This document shows, one piece after another, positions 9,363-18,209 of a stretch of DNA of 64,000 bases. The position numbers and the translations under genes are program-made. The stretch comes from Rhizobium sp. Leaf262. GTDB lineage: Bacteria; Pseudomonadota; Alphaproteobacteria; Rhizobiales; Rhizobiaceae. Within the stretch, counting starts at the first letter, position 1; each line of letters begins with the position of its first letter. Where the stretch lies: the NCBI RefSeq assembly GCF_001422245.1, contig NZ_LMMM01000015.1:199389-263388 (forward strand), read 5' to 3'. Below the pieces are notes generated by a model that worked only from the letters and a program-made list of their open reading frames with translations, was not told the DNA's origin and did no database searches.

Positions 9363-10178
9363 TCAATTTTGACGATGCGTACCCACCCCCACGGCCAGCG
9401 CGATGGCAACACAAAGCGTTGCCGAAAGCGAGCGGAAAGCACCGAAATCAACCTCCGAAACCGCAAGAATGGTCGCCCCAAGCTTCCGCATCGGGCTCAC
9501 TGCCGTATCGGTAACGGCGACCACCGGAATGCGCCTTGAAAGGCTGGACGACACAAGATCCATCGTCTCGCCAGAATAGGGCGAGAAGGTGATGGCCAGC
9601 ACGACATCACCGGTGCGGATCGCGCTTTCATTGTGTAATTGCCCGACAGAGGCATGCAGCATGGCGGGAACACCCATCTTTTCAAACGCATAGGCCAGAT
9701 AACTTGCAACCGCGAATGAACGTCTAAGACCGATGATGTGGATGGTAGCAGCCTCGGAGAGAACCTTGATCGCTGTTTCGAACTCCTGCGGATCGACCGT
9801 GTTCAACACGCTTTCCAGCGAGGCACGGCCTGCATCCACGAATTCCGCGAGCAGCAGCGCACCGCCGTCTTCGCCTTTATTGCGCAGGTTGCTCAGCCTC
9901 GTGGTGTAATCCGGCCAGCCGCCGGTGTAATGTTCCCGAAACAGCCGCTGCATGTCCGAAAAACCGGTGAAGCCCATGATCTGGCTGAAACGCATGATGG
10001 CGGATGGCTGGACGCCCGCACTTTCCGCAAGCTCTGCGACGGTGGACACCGCGATGCGATCCGCATGGGCGGCGACGTAATCGGCGCATTGGCGCAGGCG
10101 TTTCGGCAGACTGTCCGTTACCTCCAGCAAGCGTTCCTGAAAAGCTTCAACCGTCGCCGGGGCCGCATTTGCATTCAT
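9363..10178 (-). CDS. iolR: RpiR/MurR-family repressor of inositol genes
   Basis: The 271-residue regulator has an N-terminal helix-turn-helix of the HTH_6 type (VAELAESAGVQPSAIMRFSQIMGFTGF) and a C-terminal SIS sugar-phosphate-binding domain (TIHIIGLRRSFAVASYLAYAFEKMG, GDVVLAITFSPYSGETMDL). Rhizobial IolR belongs to this family and represses iol genes until an inositol metabolite binds. I place the start at 10178 (MNANAAP) because GAGGGAGATGTC precedes it; an upstream ATG would give 17 extra residues. It is immediately upstream of iolC in the same direction, with its own operator 36 bases before the start. Confidence 0.9.
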   Translation of the reverse strand: MNANAAPATVEAFQERLLEVTDSLPKRLRQCADYVAAHADRIAVSTVAELAESAGVQPSAIMRFSQIMGFTGFSDMQRLFREHYTGGWPDYTTRLSNLRNKGEDGGALLLAEFVDAGRASLESVLNTVDPQEFETAIKVLSEAATIHIIGLRRSFAVASYLAYAFEKMGVPAMLHASVGQLHNESAIRTGDVVLAITFSPYSGETMDLVSSSLSRRIPVVAVTDTAVSPMRKLGATILAVSEVDFGAFRSLSATLCVAIALAVGVGTHRQN

Positions 10179-10213
10179 GACATCTCCCTCATTTTCCATC
10201 CCACCTCCAATAT

Positions 10214-10227
10214 GGAATATCCATTCC
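10214..10227. promoter_or_regulatory. IolR operator upstream of iolR
   Basis: GGAATATCCATTCC matches the rhizobial IolR consensus GGAA-N6-TTCC exactly and sits within the longer palindrome TGGAAT-ATCC-ATTCCA. Its place just upstream of the iolR start suggests autoregulation. Confidence 0.75.
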
Positions 10228-10325
10228 AAAATTTTTCACAAGGTTTCCATGGCGATTCATCGGGTGACAGTAAGAGCCCGACATGGCATAGGGACGCCAA
10301 TCCTCCAGCTTATCGGTTACCTCCA

Positions 10326-11948
<1,623 letters not shown>

Positions 11949-11989
11949 GTTTGGAATAGGACACACTGAGGTTTTGGGAGGAACCGAGG

Positions 11990-13159
11990 ATGGGTAAAGC
12001 ACAGATCGTGGGCTGGGCCCACGGACAGTTCGGCAAATCGCCGCTTGAGAACACCGAGCAACTCATGGCCTCCGTGCTCGCTCCGGCCATGGAGCATGCG
12101 TGTATCGAAGCCACAGATATTGACGGCATTTTTGTCGGCGTCATGAATAACGGCTTTTCCAAGCAGGACTTTCAAGCAGCCCTCGTTGCCATGGGCGATG
12201 AACGGTTGGCCCACACGCCTGCCGTGCGCTTCGAAAATGCCTGCGCCACCGGCACGGCGGCGCTCTACAGCGCCATGGATTTCATCGAAGCCGGTCGCGG
12301 ACGCATCGCCCTTGTGGTCGGCGCAGAAAAGATGACCGCGCTTCCGACAGCCGAGGTGGGAGATATTCTGCTATCCGCGTGCTACCGCGCCGAGGAAGGC
12401 GATATCGACGGCGGCTTTGCCGGCCAGTTTGGGCGGATCGCGCAAGCCTATTTCCAACGTTACGGCGACCGATCGGAAGAACTGGCGATGATTGCCGCCA
12501 AAAACCACGCGAATGGTGCTGCCAATCCATATGCTCATATGCGCAAGGACTTCGGTTTTGATTTCTGCAACACCGTTTCCGACAAGAACCCCTATGTCGC
12601 GGCACCTCTACGCCGCACGGATTGTTCGCTGATTTCGGACGGGGCGGCTGCAATTGTTATCGCAGATGAAGAAACGGCAGCGACACTTCATCGCGCCATA
12701 GGCTTTCGGGCAAGGACGCAGGTTAACGACATCATGGCGCTCAGCCGTCGCGATCCCCTGGCATTCGAGGGTGCAAGACGGGCCTGGGCCAAGTCGTTGG
12801 AAACGGCAGGCGTGGAACTCTTCGATCTGTCGCTTGTGGAAACTCACGACTGCTTCACCATTGCAGAACTGCTTGAGTATGAGGCGATGGGTCTGACAGC
12901 GCCAGGTGAAGGTTACCGCGTCGTGAGAGATGGAACAACGCAGAAAGACGGGCGTCTGCCCGTCAACCCTTCCGGCGGACTGAAGTCCAAGGGGCACCCG
13001 ATCGGTGCTACCGGCGTCTCGATGCATATTATGGCAGCTATGCAGCTTGTGGATGAAGCAGGCGACATGCAGCTTCCAGATGCGCGGTTGGCTGGCGTTT
13101 TCAACATGGGCGGAACGGCTGTTGCCAACTATGTCTCGATATTGGAACGTATGAAATAA
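11990..13159 (+). CDS. Thiolase-family acyltransferase (SCP2-like)
   Basis: The 389-residue protein belongs to the thiolase superfamily. The acyl-accepting cysteine is visible at residue 85 in ENACATGTAAL, and the C-terminal histidine motif is GHPIGATGVS. The second catalytic cysteine of true thiolases (CxGxG) is replaced by NMGGTA, as in sterol-carrier-protein-X-like members, so the exact reaction is uncertain. A strong GGGAGGA ribosome site precedes the ATG. It stands alone, 41 bases after the ABC-F gene, and may be co-transcribed with it. Confidence 0.82.
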   Translation: MGKAQIVGWAHGQFGKSPLENTEQLMASVLAPAMEHACIEATDIDGIFVGVMNNGFSKQDFQAALVAMGDERLAHTPAVRFENACATGTAALYSAMDFIEAGRGRIALVVGAEKMTALPTAEVGDILLSACYRAEEGDIDGGFAGQFGRIAQAYFQRYGDRSEELAMIAAKNHANGAANPYAHMRKDFGFDFCNTVSDKNPYVAAPLRRTDCSLISDGAAAIVIADEETAATLHRAIGFRARTQVNDIMALSRRDPLAFEGARRAWAKSLETAGVELFDLSLVETHDCFTIAELLEYEAMGLTAPGEGYRVVRDGTTQKDGRLPVNPSGGLKSKGHPIGATGVSMHIMAAMQLVDEAGDMQLPDARLAGVFNMGGTAVANYVSILERMK

Positions 13160-13185
13160 ATAAGCCGGGTACGTTCCAAAAATAA

Positions 13186-13209
13186 AAATGCGGCCCAAAA
13201 GCCGCATTT
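13186..13209 (-). terminator. Terminator between converging genes
   Basis: A 9-bp stem (AAATGCGGC 13186-13194, GCCGCATTT 13201-13209) with a 6-base loop is followed, on the minus strand, by a T-rich run (TTATTTTT). It would stop the DUF2171 transcript and possibly the converging thiolase transcript. Confidence 0.75.
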
Positions 13210-13229
13210 CGAAATTCTATCAACCGGTC

Positions 13230-13463
13230 TCAGTTCATCGTTTCCCAGTTGCTTCGCACGTCGGAGGCCGATTTGCTCAAGTGCACATGGGCGTCCACAT
13301 GGTCGACCCAGTCAAGTGGAATGAGGTGGTGCTTGCCATCATCGGAATCGGTCCGTGTCAATTTGATCCGGCTCTTCCCTTCCATATGATCGACAGTGCC
13401 TACATGGCTGCCATCAGCGGAACGGACTTCCATATGCTCGCGAATTTTATCTTCAGAAATCAT
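13230..13463 (-). CDS. DUF2171 domain protein
   Basis: The 77-residue protein begins MISEDKIREHMEVRSADG and contains the HVGTVDHMEG and KLTRTDSDDGKHHLIPLDWVDHVD stretches of the DUF2171 family, a small PRC-barrel-like fold of unknown role that is common in rhizobia. It has no signal peptide or membrane segment. A GGAGGAAGCAGAA site fixes the start at 13463; an upstream in-frame ATG would add nine residues without a ribosome site. It is followed by its own terminator. Confidence 0.85.
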   Translation of the reverse strand: MISEDKIREHMEVRSADGSHVGTVDHMEGKSRIKLTRTDSDDGKHHLIPLDWVDHVDAHVHLSKSASDVRSNWETMN

Positions 13464-13571
13464 TTCTGCTTCCTCCGTTTGTTTCTTCAAACTGCAAGGA
13501 GGAAATGGAGTTGAGCGGGTTTCGTTCCCGCTTTTTCTGTCGGTATCGCGGACAGTGTGCTGCTGACACCC

Positions 13572-15317
13572 TTAGAAAAGGGCGTCGGCAAACAGATCGT
13601 CATCATCCGCAACGGCTGCCTGGCTCGCGGATGCTGCGCTTGATGTCGACGCATTCGCCGGCAGATAACGCAGATGAATGTCACGCTCCTGCGACATCGT
13701 ATAGAGCTTGTAGACACGTTGGCTGAACGGCTCGATTTTCTCGGCAAAGCCCGAGACATCAGCGTTGAAGCCCTGAGAAAGTTGGGCAGCAATCTGACAG
13801 CATTCGTTGAAGGTATTGCCCAGTTCGCTCTCGAAATCCAGTGTCACCACAGCCGAGCTGATGCGGGTGAAGACCGCCTGCCCTTCCTGCGCCAATGCGT
13901 CGATACCCGTCTCCATCCGGGTTTTCGCCACCCGAACACAGTCCAGCGCGTCTTTCAGGGGAGCTGCGAGATCGGCAGAAAGACCGCGGCCTTCCTGCGC
14001 CAGTTGCTGTGTCATGGTTTCGACGCGCTGCAATTCTTCCACAATAGCGTCGGCAGGCGTTTCGAGCTTGCCTGCGAAGACACGCATTTCGCCGCTGACG
14101 ACATTGACAGAACGACCCGCATCACCGAGCTTCGAGCAGCGCAGGTTTGAGTTCAGCGCCATGTAATGAATGTCGATCTTGATCGAGCGGAGCACCTCGA
14201 TGCCGCGCGACAGTTCCTTCGAGCTATCCGTGACGGATTGTACGACATCATCGGCGTCGGCGCTGCTCTCCTGAACGCGCGCCACCAGATCGCAGGCCTC
14301 GACGATGCCCTTCTCCATGAGCGCAAGCACGTTGCTGTCGCTATTGACGGTCTTGTCGACCAATTCGTCGCGGAGCGAAAGAATGCGCGCAGCATCGTCG
14401 GCAAAGCTGGAAATGCTGGTGAAGATCTTGCCGCAGTCACGGTGGAAATCAGCAGCCGTTTCATCCATCTGCGCGCTGGCCATCTGCAACACGGCTTCTC
14501 TCAGGACCACCCGTTCGTTGTTGTCGAGCGCCTTGCCTTCCGGAGACGCAAAGAAATCATCCAGAATCTGGAGCATGCTTTGAATATGCTCGATACGCTG
14601 GCGGGTGATATCGCCGATCTGCAGCGAAGAAAGAACCGAGCCGATCTTGCCCTGAATGGTCTGGGCAATCTTCTTGGCCTGAGCCGCGATATCCGCCATT
14701 TCCTGATGCTGCTGCGAAATGCGCGCCGAGTTTTCGGTGAGGCCCTTGATGATATGCGGAATGGTGGAATCGAAATCGGCCTTCGTGCCGGACGAGAACG
14801 AAAGCGCCTTGATGAGTTGCGTGCGCATGACGGCGAGGTTTTTGGCAAAGCGCCCAACTTCGTCTGCACCGGACTGAATGCGCTCGCGGATCTCGTCTGC
14901 AAATCCCGCGAATTCGGCAAGACCCGCGCCGGTGATCTTGACGGTCACTGCAAAGGTCTTGAGGTATCGAATGGTTTCATGGATGTCGTCGATGTGACCG
15001 CCTGTGGTTTCGCACATATCCGCCAGTGACTTGAAGCTGGCCTGACGGCGCTCTTCTGTCTTCGGCAATTGTGCGAGGTCATTTATGGTCTTACGCAATC
15101 CTTCGACGTTGTCTTTCGCAGTTTTTCCATCCAGCGTTCCGGTCATCTCATCCAGAATGCCTGTCAGACTGCCCAGAATGTCCATGACGGAGACAAGCAC
15201 CGCACCGCCGTCGAGAAATCTTTTCTCGATCTTGGCATGGGCGGCGGTCAGCTTGGCACTGAATTCGGCCTGCTGATCGAGTTTGTAGGCTTCGTTGGAC
15301 TTCTGCAAACTAGTCAT
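13572..15317 (-). CDS. Soluble MCP-like protein with a non-canonical signalling tip
   Basis: The 581-residue protein is almost entirely helical coiled coil with no signal peptide or membrane segment. Residues 383-417 (IHYMALNSNLRCSKLGDAGRSVNV...) clearly align with the hairpin tip of methyl-accepting chemotaxis proteins (normally [23 protein letters not shown]), but the invariant EAARAGE core is changed to RCSKLGD. An earlier segment, SLQIGDITRQRIEHIQSML (231-249), is repeated in character by other chemotaxis-associated proteins. The C terminus is acidic (DDDDLFADALF). It may be a cytoplasmic sensor with altered kinase coupling, or may not touch CheA at all. The neighbouring LuxR gene is transcribed in the same direction, 164 bases upstream. 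Confidence 0.75.
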   Translation of the reverse strand: MTSLQKSNEAYKLDQQAEFSAKLTAAHAKIEKRFLDGGAVLVSVMDILGSLTGILDEMTGTLDGKTAKDNVEGLRKTINDLAQLPKTEERRQASFKSLADMCETTGGHIDDIHETIRYLKTFAVTVKITGAGLAEFAGFADEIRERIQSGADEVGRFAKNLAVMRTQLIKALSFSSGTKADFDSTIPHIIKGLTENSARISQQHQEMADIAAQAKKIAQTIQGKIGSVLSSLQIGDITRQRIEHIQSMLQILDDFFASPEGKALDNNERVVLREAVLQMASAQMDETAADFHRDCGKIFTSISSFADDAARILSLRDELVDKTVNSDSNVLALMEKGIVEACDLVARVQESSADADDVVQSVTDSSKELSRGIEVLRSIKIDIHYMALNSNLRCSKLGDAGRSVNVVSGEMRVFAGKLETPADAIVEELQRVETMTQQLAQEGRGLSADLAAPLKDALDCVRVAKTRMETGIDALAQEGQAVFTRISSAVVTLDFESELGNTFNECCQIAAQLSQGFNADVSGFAEKIEPFSQRVYKLYTMSQERDIHLRYLPANASTSSAASASQAAVADDDDLFADALF

Positions 15318-15481
15318 CGTCGTTTTCCGATCTTGCGTTGTAGAGGAACGCTAGGCGGATTTAGAAAACGACAGGTAAATCTCAGGTACCCATTACTCGC
15401 ATAAAGCCAATTACAGTTAACAGTTGAGATACGGCGCTGGTTAACGGAAAGCGAGCGTTGCGGGCCGCAGTGTCATCCGGA

Positions 15482-16258
15482 TCAGTTGCGCCATCTGTTG
15501 CCATCATTTGACGCATCGTCCTTGCCGAAGAAACGCGACGCGGCTTCGGTGCGGTTGCGCACGTTCATCTTCTTGTAGATGTTGCGGACATGAACCTTGA
15601 CGGTGTTTTCCGACAGATGAAGCCGGTCCGCGATGATCTTGTTCTGGGTGCCCTTGCACAGCAAATCCAGAATCTGAACCTCTCGTGTCGTGAGCGCCGA
15701 AAACTCATTCTTGCGAGCGGCAAGCGCATCGGCCCTGTTGGCGACCACGCCGCGTGTGTCATATACGGTGCTTCGCGAGACCTCGGGACCCGATGTCAGC
15801 CTGCCAAGCAGTGCGGACGGGAAATGCTCGCCCCCCTTGATCAGCAGATCGACCGCTGCCATGAAGACATCGAGCCGCAGGTTCAAAGGCAGCACGCCAT
15901 CGATGATGCGGGTTTCGACCAGTTGCTTGAGATAAGCCTCGATCATGTCGATCGCATCGATGACAAGCCCGATCCGGGCCAGCGGGTGCTTGGCGCGGAT
16001 TTCCGCCAGCAGATCGCCGAGGCGGGCGCCGGACAGCTTATAAAGAAGAACGAGTTTGACGTCGCTCATGGGGGTCTCGGGTATGGAGGCGGATGGCGTC
16101 GTGCTCAACATCGTGCAAGCGGGAAACTTTTTGCCCAATGCCTCCACGAGACATTCGGAAAACAGATCCTCGTTTGCGATAACGAGTATGGTGCCCCCTG
16201 AAGATAACGCCCTATTATTGTGTTTTGCGTCTATAACCCGTGATGCGACCATGAACAT
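15482..16258 (-). CDS. LuxR-type regulator with degenerate receiver domain
   Basis: The 258-residue protein has a C-terminal GerE/LuxR helix-turn-helix (LTTREVQILDLLCKGTQNKIIADRLHLSENTVKVHVRNIYKKM, about 187-230). The N-terminal 130 residues look like a response-regulator receiver (GTILVIANEDLFSECLVEAL) but where the phosphorylated Asp should lie the sequence reads VKLVLLYKLS, so phosphorylation is unlikely. The start at 16258 has a GGGAGG ribosome site. It is divergent from, and separated by 836 bases from, the secretion locus starting at 17095, and is the natural candidate to control it (inference from position). Confidence 0.82.
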   Translation of the reverse strand: MFMVASRVIDAKHNNRALSSGGTILVIANEDLFSECLVEALGKKFPACTMLSTTPSASIPETPMSDVKLVLLYKLSGARLGDLLAEIRAKHPLARIGLVIDAIDMIEAYLKQLVETRIIDGVLPLNLRLDVFMAAVDLLIKGGEHFPSALLGRLTSGPEVSRSTVYDTRGVVANRADALAARKNEFSALTTREVQILDLLCKGTQNKIIADRLHLSENTVKVHVRNIYKKMNVRNRTEAASRFFGKDDASNDGNRWRN

Positions 16259-16485
16259 ATACGCCTCCCTACAGCGTTACGCAGATACTCTGTTCTATGT
16301 AGAGGCAAGGTGAAACAGTGAAGCGCCTGCTAAAGGCGTATTTCACATCCCCCAGCCAATATTTTAGTTATTTATTAATCATGAGAAATAGTACGAAATC
16401 GAGCGGAAGGAAATTGCCCAAACGGATTAGTGCGGCTGAAAACGCATAATAATCAGGGAATTTTTCACTTTCCTAATTTGTTTTG

Positions 16486-16536
16486 TAAGCAGCTGCTTAG
16501 AAAATGTATAAAAACTACATTATACAGTTGTATAAT
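16486..16536. promoter_or_regulatory. Two perfect palindromes, candidate operators
   Basis: TAAGCAGCTGCTTA (16486-16499) is a perfect 14-bp palindrome. Twenty bases on, ATTATAC-AGTT-GTATAAT (16519-16536) is a perfect 7-bp inverted repeat with a 4-base spacer. LuxR-family dimers bind dyads of this size. No experimental motif is known to me for this regulator. Confidence 0.5.
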
Positions 16537-17056
16537 TATTATGACATAATTTCCGATTGCCATATCTCCGACATCGGTCGCAAGAAGATCGACCTTTCGA
16601 TGCGCTTAGCGACCGGTATTGTCACTATTTTCGCGCAAAAGGTCTTTGATATGCTCGCAAATGGACCTGTAATCCTTTCGATCTCAATCTCGACCGACGC
16701 CGCATGGTTACGAGATGCTTAATCCCATTTAGCAACTGGTAAGCGACCGCCATCTCGGACACATTCGGCCCCGTTGCAACAGACCGCAACCGGACCAAGC
16801 CACTGCATCATCTGTGTTTGCGTAACGATGCACTGACGAACCGAGAAATGACCTGACAACCAGAAGCATGAAATCTGCAGTCGCTTGCGATTGCGGAGCC
16901 GGAGATGCGCATGTTGGTAACAGCGTCTTGTGCATTCCCAAAAGCAACAACCGGACAATCCGGGTCTTGAACCGCAGATGAAACGTCATGCGTCCATCTG
17001 CAATGTGTGAACATCGGAGCAAGCGCGTGTAAAATCCCATTTGAGATGAGAGGGAT

Positions 17057-17087
17057 TCCGAAAGCTGCTCCGAACTTTTTCGGAGGG
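17057..17087 (+). promoter_or_regulatory. Alternative hairpins covering the ribosome site
   Basis: Two mutually exclusive 7-bp stems compete for the same 3' arm: TCCGAAA (17057-17063) with TTTCGGA (17078-17084), and CTCCGAA (17068-17074) with TTCGGAG (17079-17085). Both trap part of the GGAGGG ribosome site (17082-17087) of the next gene, 8 bases before its ATG. Translation may thus depend on RNA folding. Confidence 0.55.
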
Positions 17088-17094
17088 AATTGAA

Positions 17095-18069
17095 ATGGGA
17101 AATCATCAGCAGCCAGCCGGCGACGACATCACCAAGATCGGCGCGCTTTCAGAGGGCTTCGCCAACACATCGACCAATGACAGCGACGTCGATGACAGCA
17201 ATGTGGGCGTAGGCAACGGCGGCAACCGCGACAACACCTATAACGACAACAGCCAGAATCTGGATGTCGATGCCAAAGTTCAGGTCGCGACCGACAATGG
17301 TGACAACCGGGGCAACAGCTACGACTGGGAATATGACAGCAAGTCGTCCAGCTATAGCGACAACGACACCAATTCCAACAACAAGACAGTCAACGTCAAC
17401 GACGCGGACACCAGCGTGAAGAGCGACTATGACTGGAGCTACGACAGCAAGTCGTACAGCGACAATGATACGAAGGTCATCACGCATACGGATACGGACA
17501 CCAAGACCTTCAACTACTCCAACACCGATACCGACACGGACATCAAAACCACGACCGACAGCTTCAACAGCGCCTTCTCCAAGACCGACACCGATTTCTC
17601 GACTATCGAACATGTCAAGGACATCGGCAATCTGGGCGTTGCTGGCGGTGACATCGCGTTCAACCTGGGCGACGACTTCTCCTTCTCGCTCGACGTCGAC
17701 AACATCCTCAACAACTCGCTGAACGGTGACGGCAACGACAGCGCATTCAGCTTGGTTCAGGCCAGCCATCTGGCGGATCAGGACACTGCCTACAACTTCA
17801 GCATGGACAACCAGAACGCCCAGAACCACCTGAGTGCCAATGGCGGCGACGCCGATGGTGCACAGGGTATGGAGATGGACGGCAAGGGTTGGGACCTCAA
17901 GGCAGGCGACGATGCAGCGGGCACCAGCTCGACAAATGCCTCTGCGATCTTGGCAAACTCCGGCTTCCATATGGAACTGGTACAGGGTGCAAACCTTCTC
18001 ACCAACTCCTTCGAAGGCAGCGTCATTGGTGGCGATTCCCACCATGTCGGCGAAGACGCCTCTTCCTGA
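17095..18069 (+). CDS. Asp/Asn-rich low-complexity protein, putative type I secretion cargo
   Basis: I do not recognise a family. The 324-residue protein has about 50 aspartates, many Asn, Ser, Thr and Gly, and no cysteine. There is no signal peptide or membrane segment, and no RTX nonapeptide (GGxGxDxux). Residues 76-92 and 112-126 are an imperfect repeat of YDWxYDSKS-YSDNDT; 130-172 is rich in TDTDT. The C-terminal part carries LVQASHLADQDTA (220-232) and GANLLTN (298-304), the two motifs that recur in the next gene's product. It is first in line with the type I transporter genes, so export is inferred from context, acidity and lack of cysteine. The start follows a GGAGGG site that is folded into hairpins. 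Confidence 0.7.
   Translation: MGNHQQPAGDDITKIGALSEGFANTSTNDSDVDDSNVGVGNGGNRDNTYNDNSQNLDVDAKVQVATDNGDNRGNSYDWEYDSKSSSYSDNDTNSNNKTVNVNDADTSVKSDYDWSYDSKSYSDNDTKVITHTDTDTKTFNYSNTDTDTDIKTTTDSFNSAFSKTDTDFSTIEHVKDIGNLGVAGGDIAFNLGDDFSFSLDVDNILNNSLNGDGNDSAFSLVQASHLADQDTAYNFSMDNQNAQNHLSANGGDADGAQGMEMDGKGWDLKAGDDAAGTSSTNASAILANSGFHMELVQGANLLTNSFEGSVIGGDSHHVGEDASS
17320..17472 (+). repeat. Imperfect coding repeat YDWxYDSKS-YSDNDT
   Basis: Two copies of a 15-17 residue unit (17320-17370 and 17428-17472) are separated by 57 bases in the Asp-rich gene. The copies differ by one two-residue insertion and one substitution, and reflect internal duplication. Confidence 0.75.
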
Positions 18070-18093
18070 GACCTCACTTTCTAGATCGAACAG

Positions 18094-18119
18094 ACTGCAC
18101 CGGCTCGTGCCGGTGCAGT
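18094..18119 (+). terminator. Hairpin after the Asp-rich gene
   Basis: A perfect 11-bp GC-rich stem (ACTGCACCGGC 18094-18104, GCCGGTGCAGT 18109-18119) with loop TCGT lies in the 140-base gap before the next gene. Only two T residues follow, so it probably attenuates rather than ends transcription, giving more of the first gene than of the transporter. Confidence 0.6.
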
Positions 18120-18209
18120 TTCCGGTTTGGACAGCCGGTAGATCCCGTCGGGTGGCAGCACCGCGCATCACATGCGTGGCCAGAGCGGGTCTGAAGAGGA
18201 GGGACAGCC

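Larger units (their letters stand above)
16259..17094. other. Long AT-rich divergent control region
   Basis: No gene is convincing in these 836 bases. The first half is markedly more AT-rich than the flanks and holds two perfect palindromes (16486-16499 and 16519-16536) and a near-match to a CtrA box (TTAG-N7-TTAA, 16364-16378). The end holds overlapping hairpins at the ribosome site of the next gene. The length and symmetry suggest a heavily regulated promoter region. Confidence 0.6.

Noticed and set aside
16504-16722. 72-codon plus-strand frame in the control region
   Set aside because: It has no ribosome site, lies across a perfect palindrome and has AT-driven composition; more likely regulatory DNA.
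17320-17472. Repetitive DNA in the Asp-rich gene as a CRISPR or tandem array
   Set aside because: The repeats are in-frame coding units with unequal spacing and no uniform spacers.
17149-18171. 340-codon open frame on the minus strand opposite the Asp-rich gene
   Set aside because: It results from the GAC/AAC-rich codons of the plus-strand gene, whose reverse complement gives valine-rich sequence; there is no ribosome site and no family resemblance.
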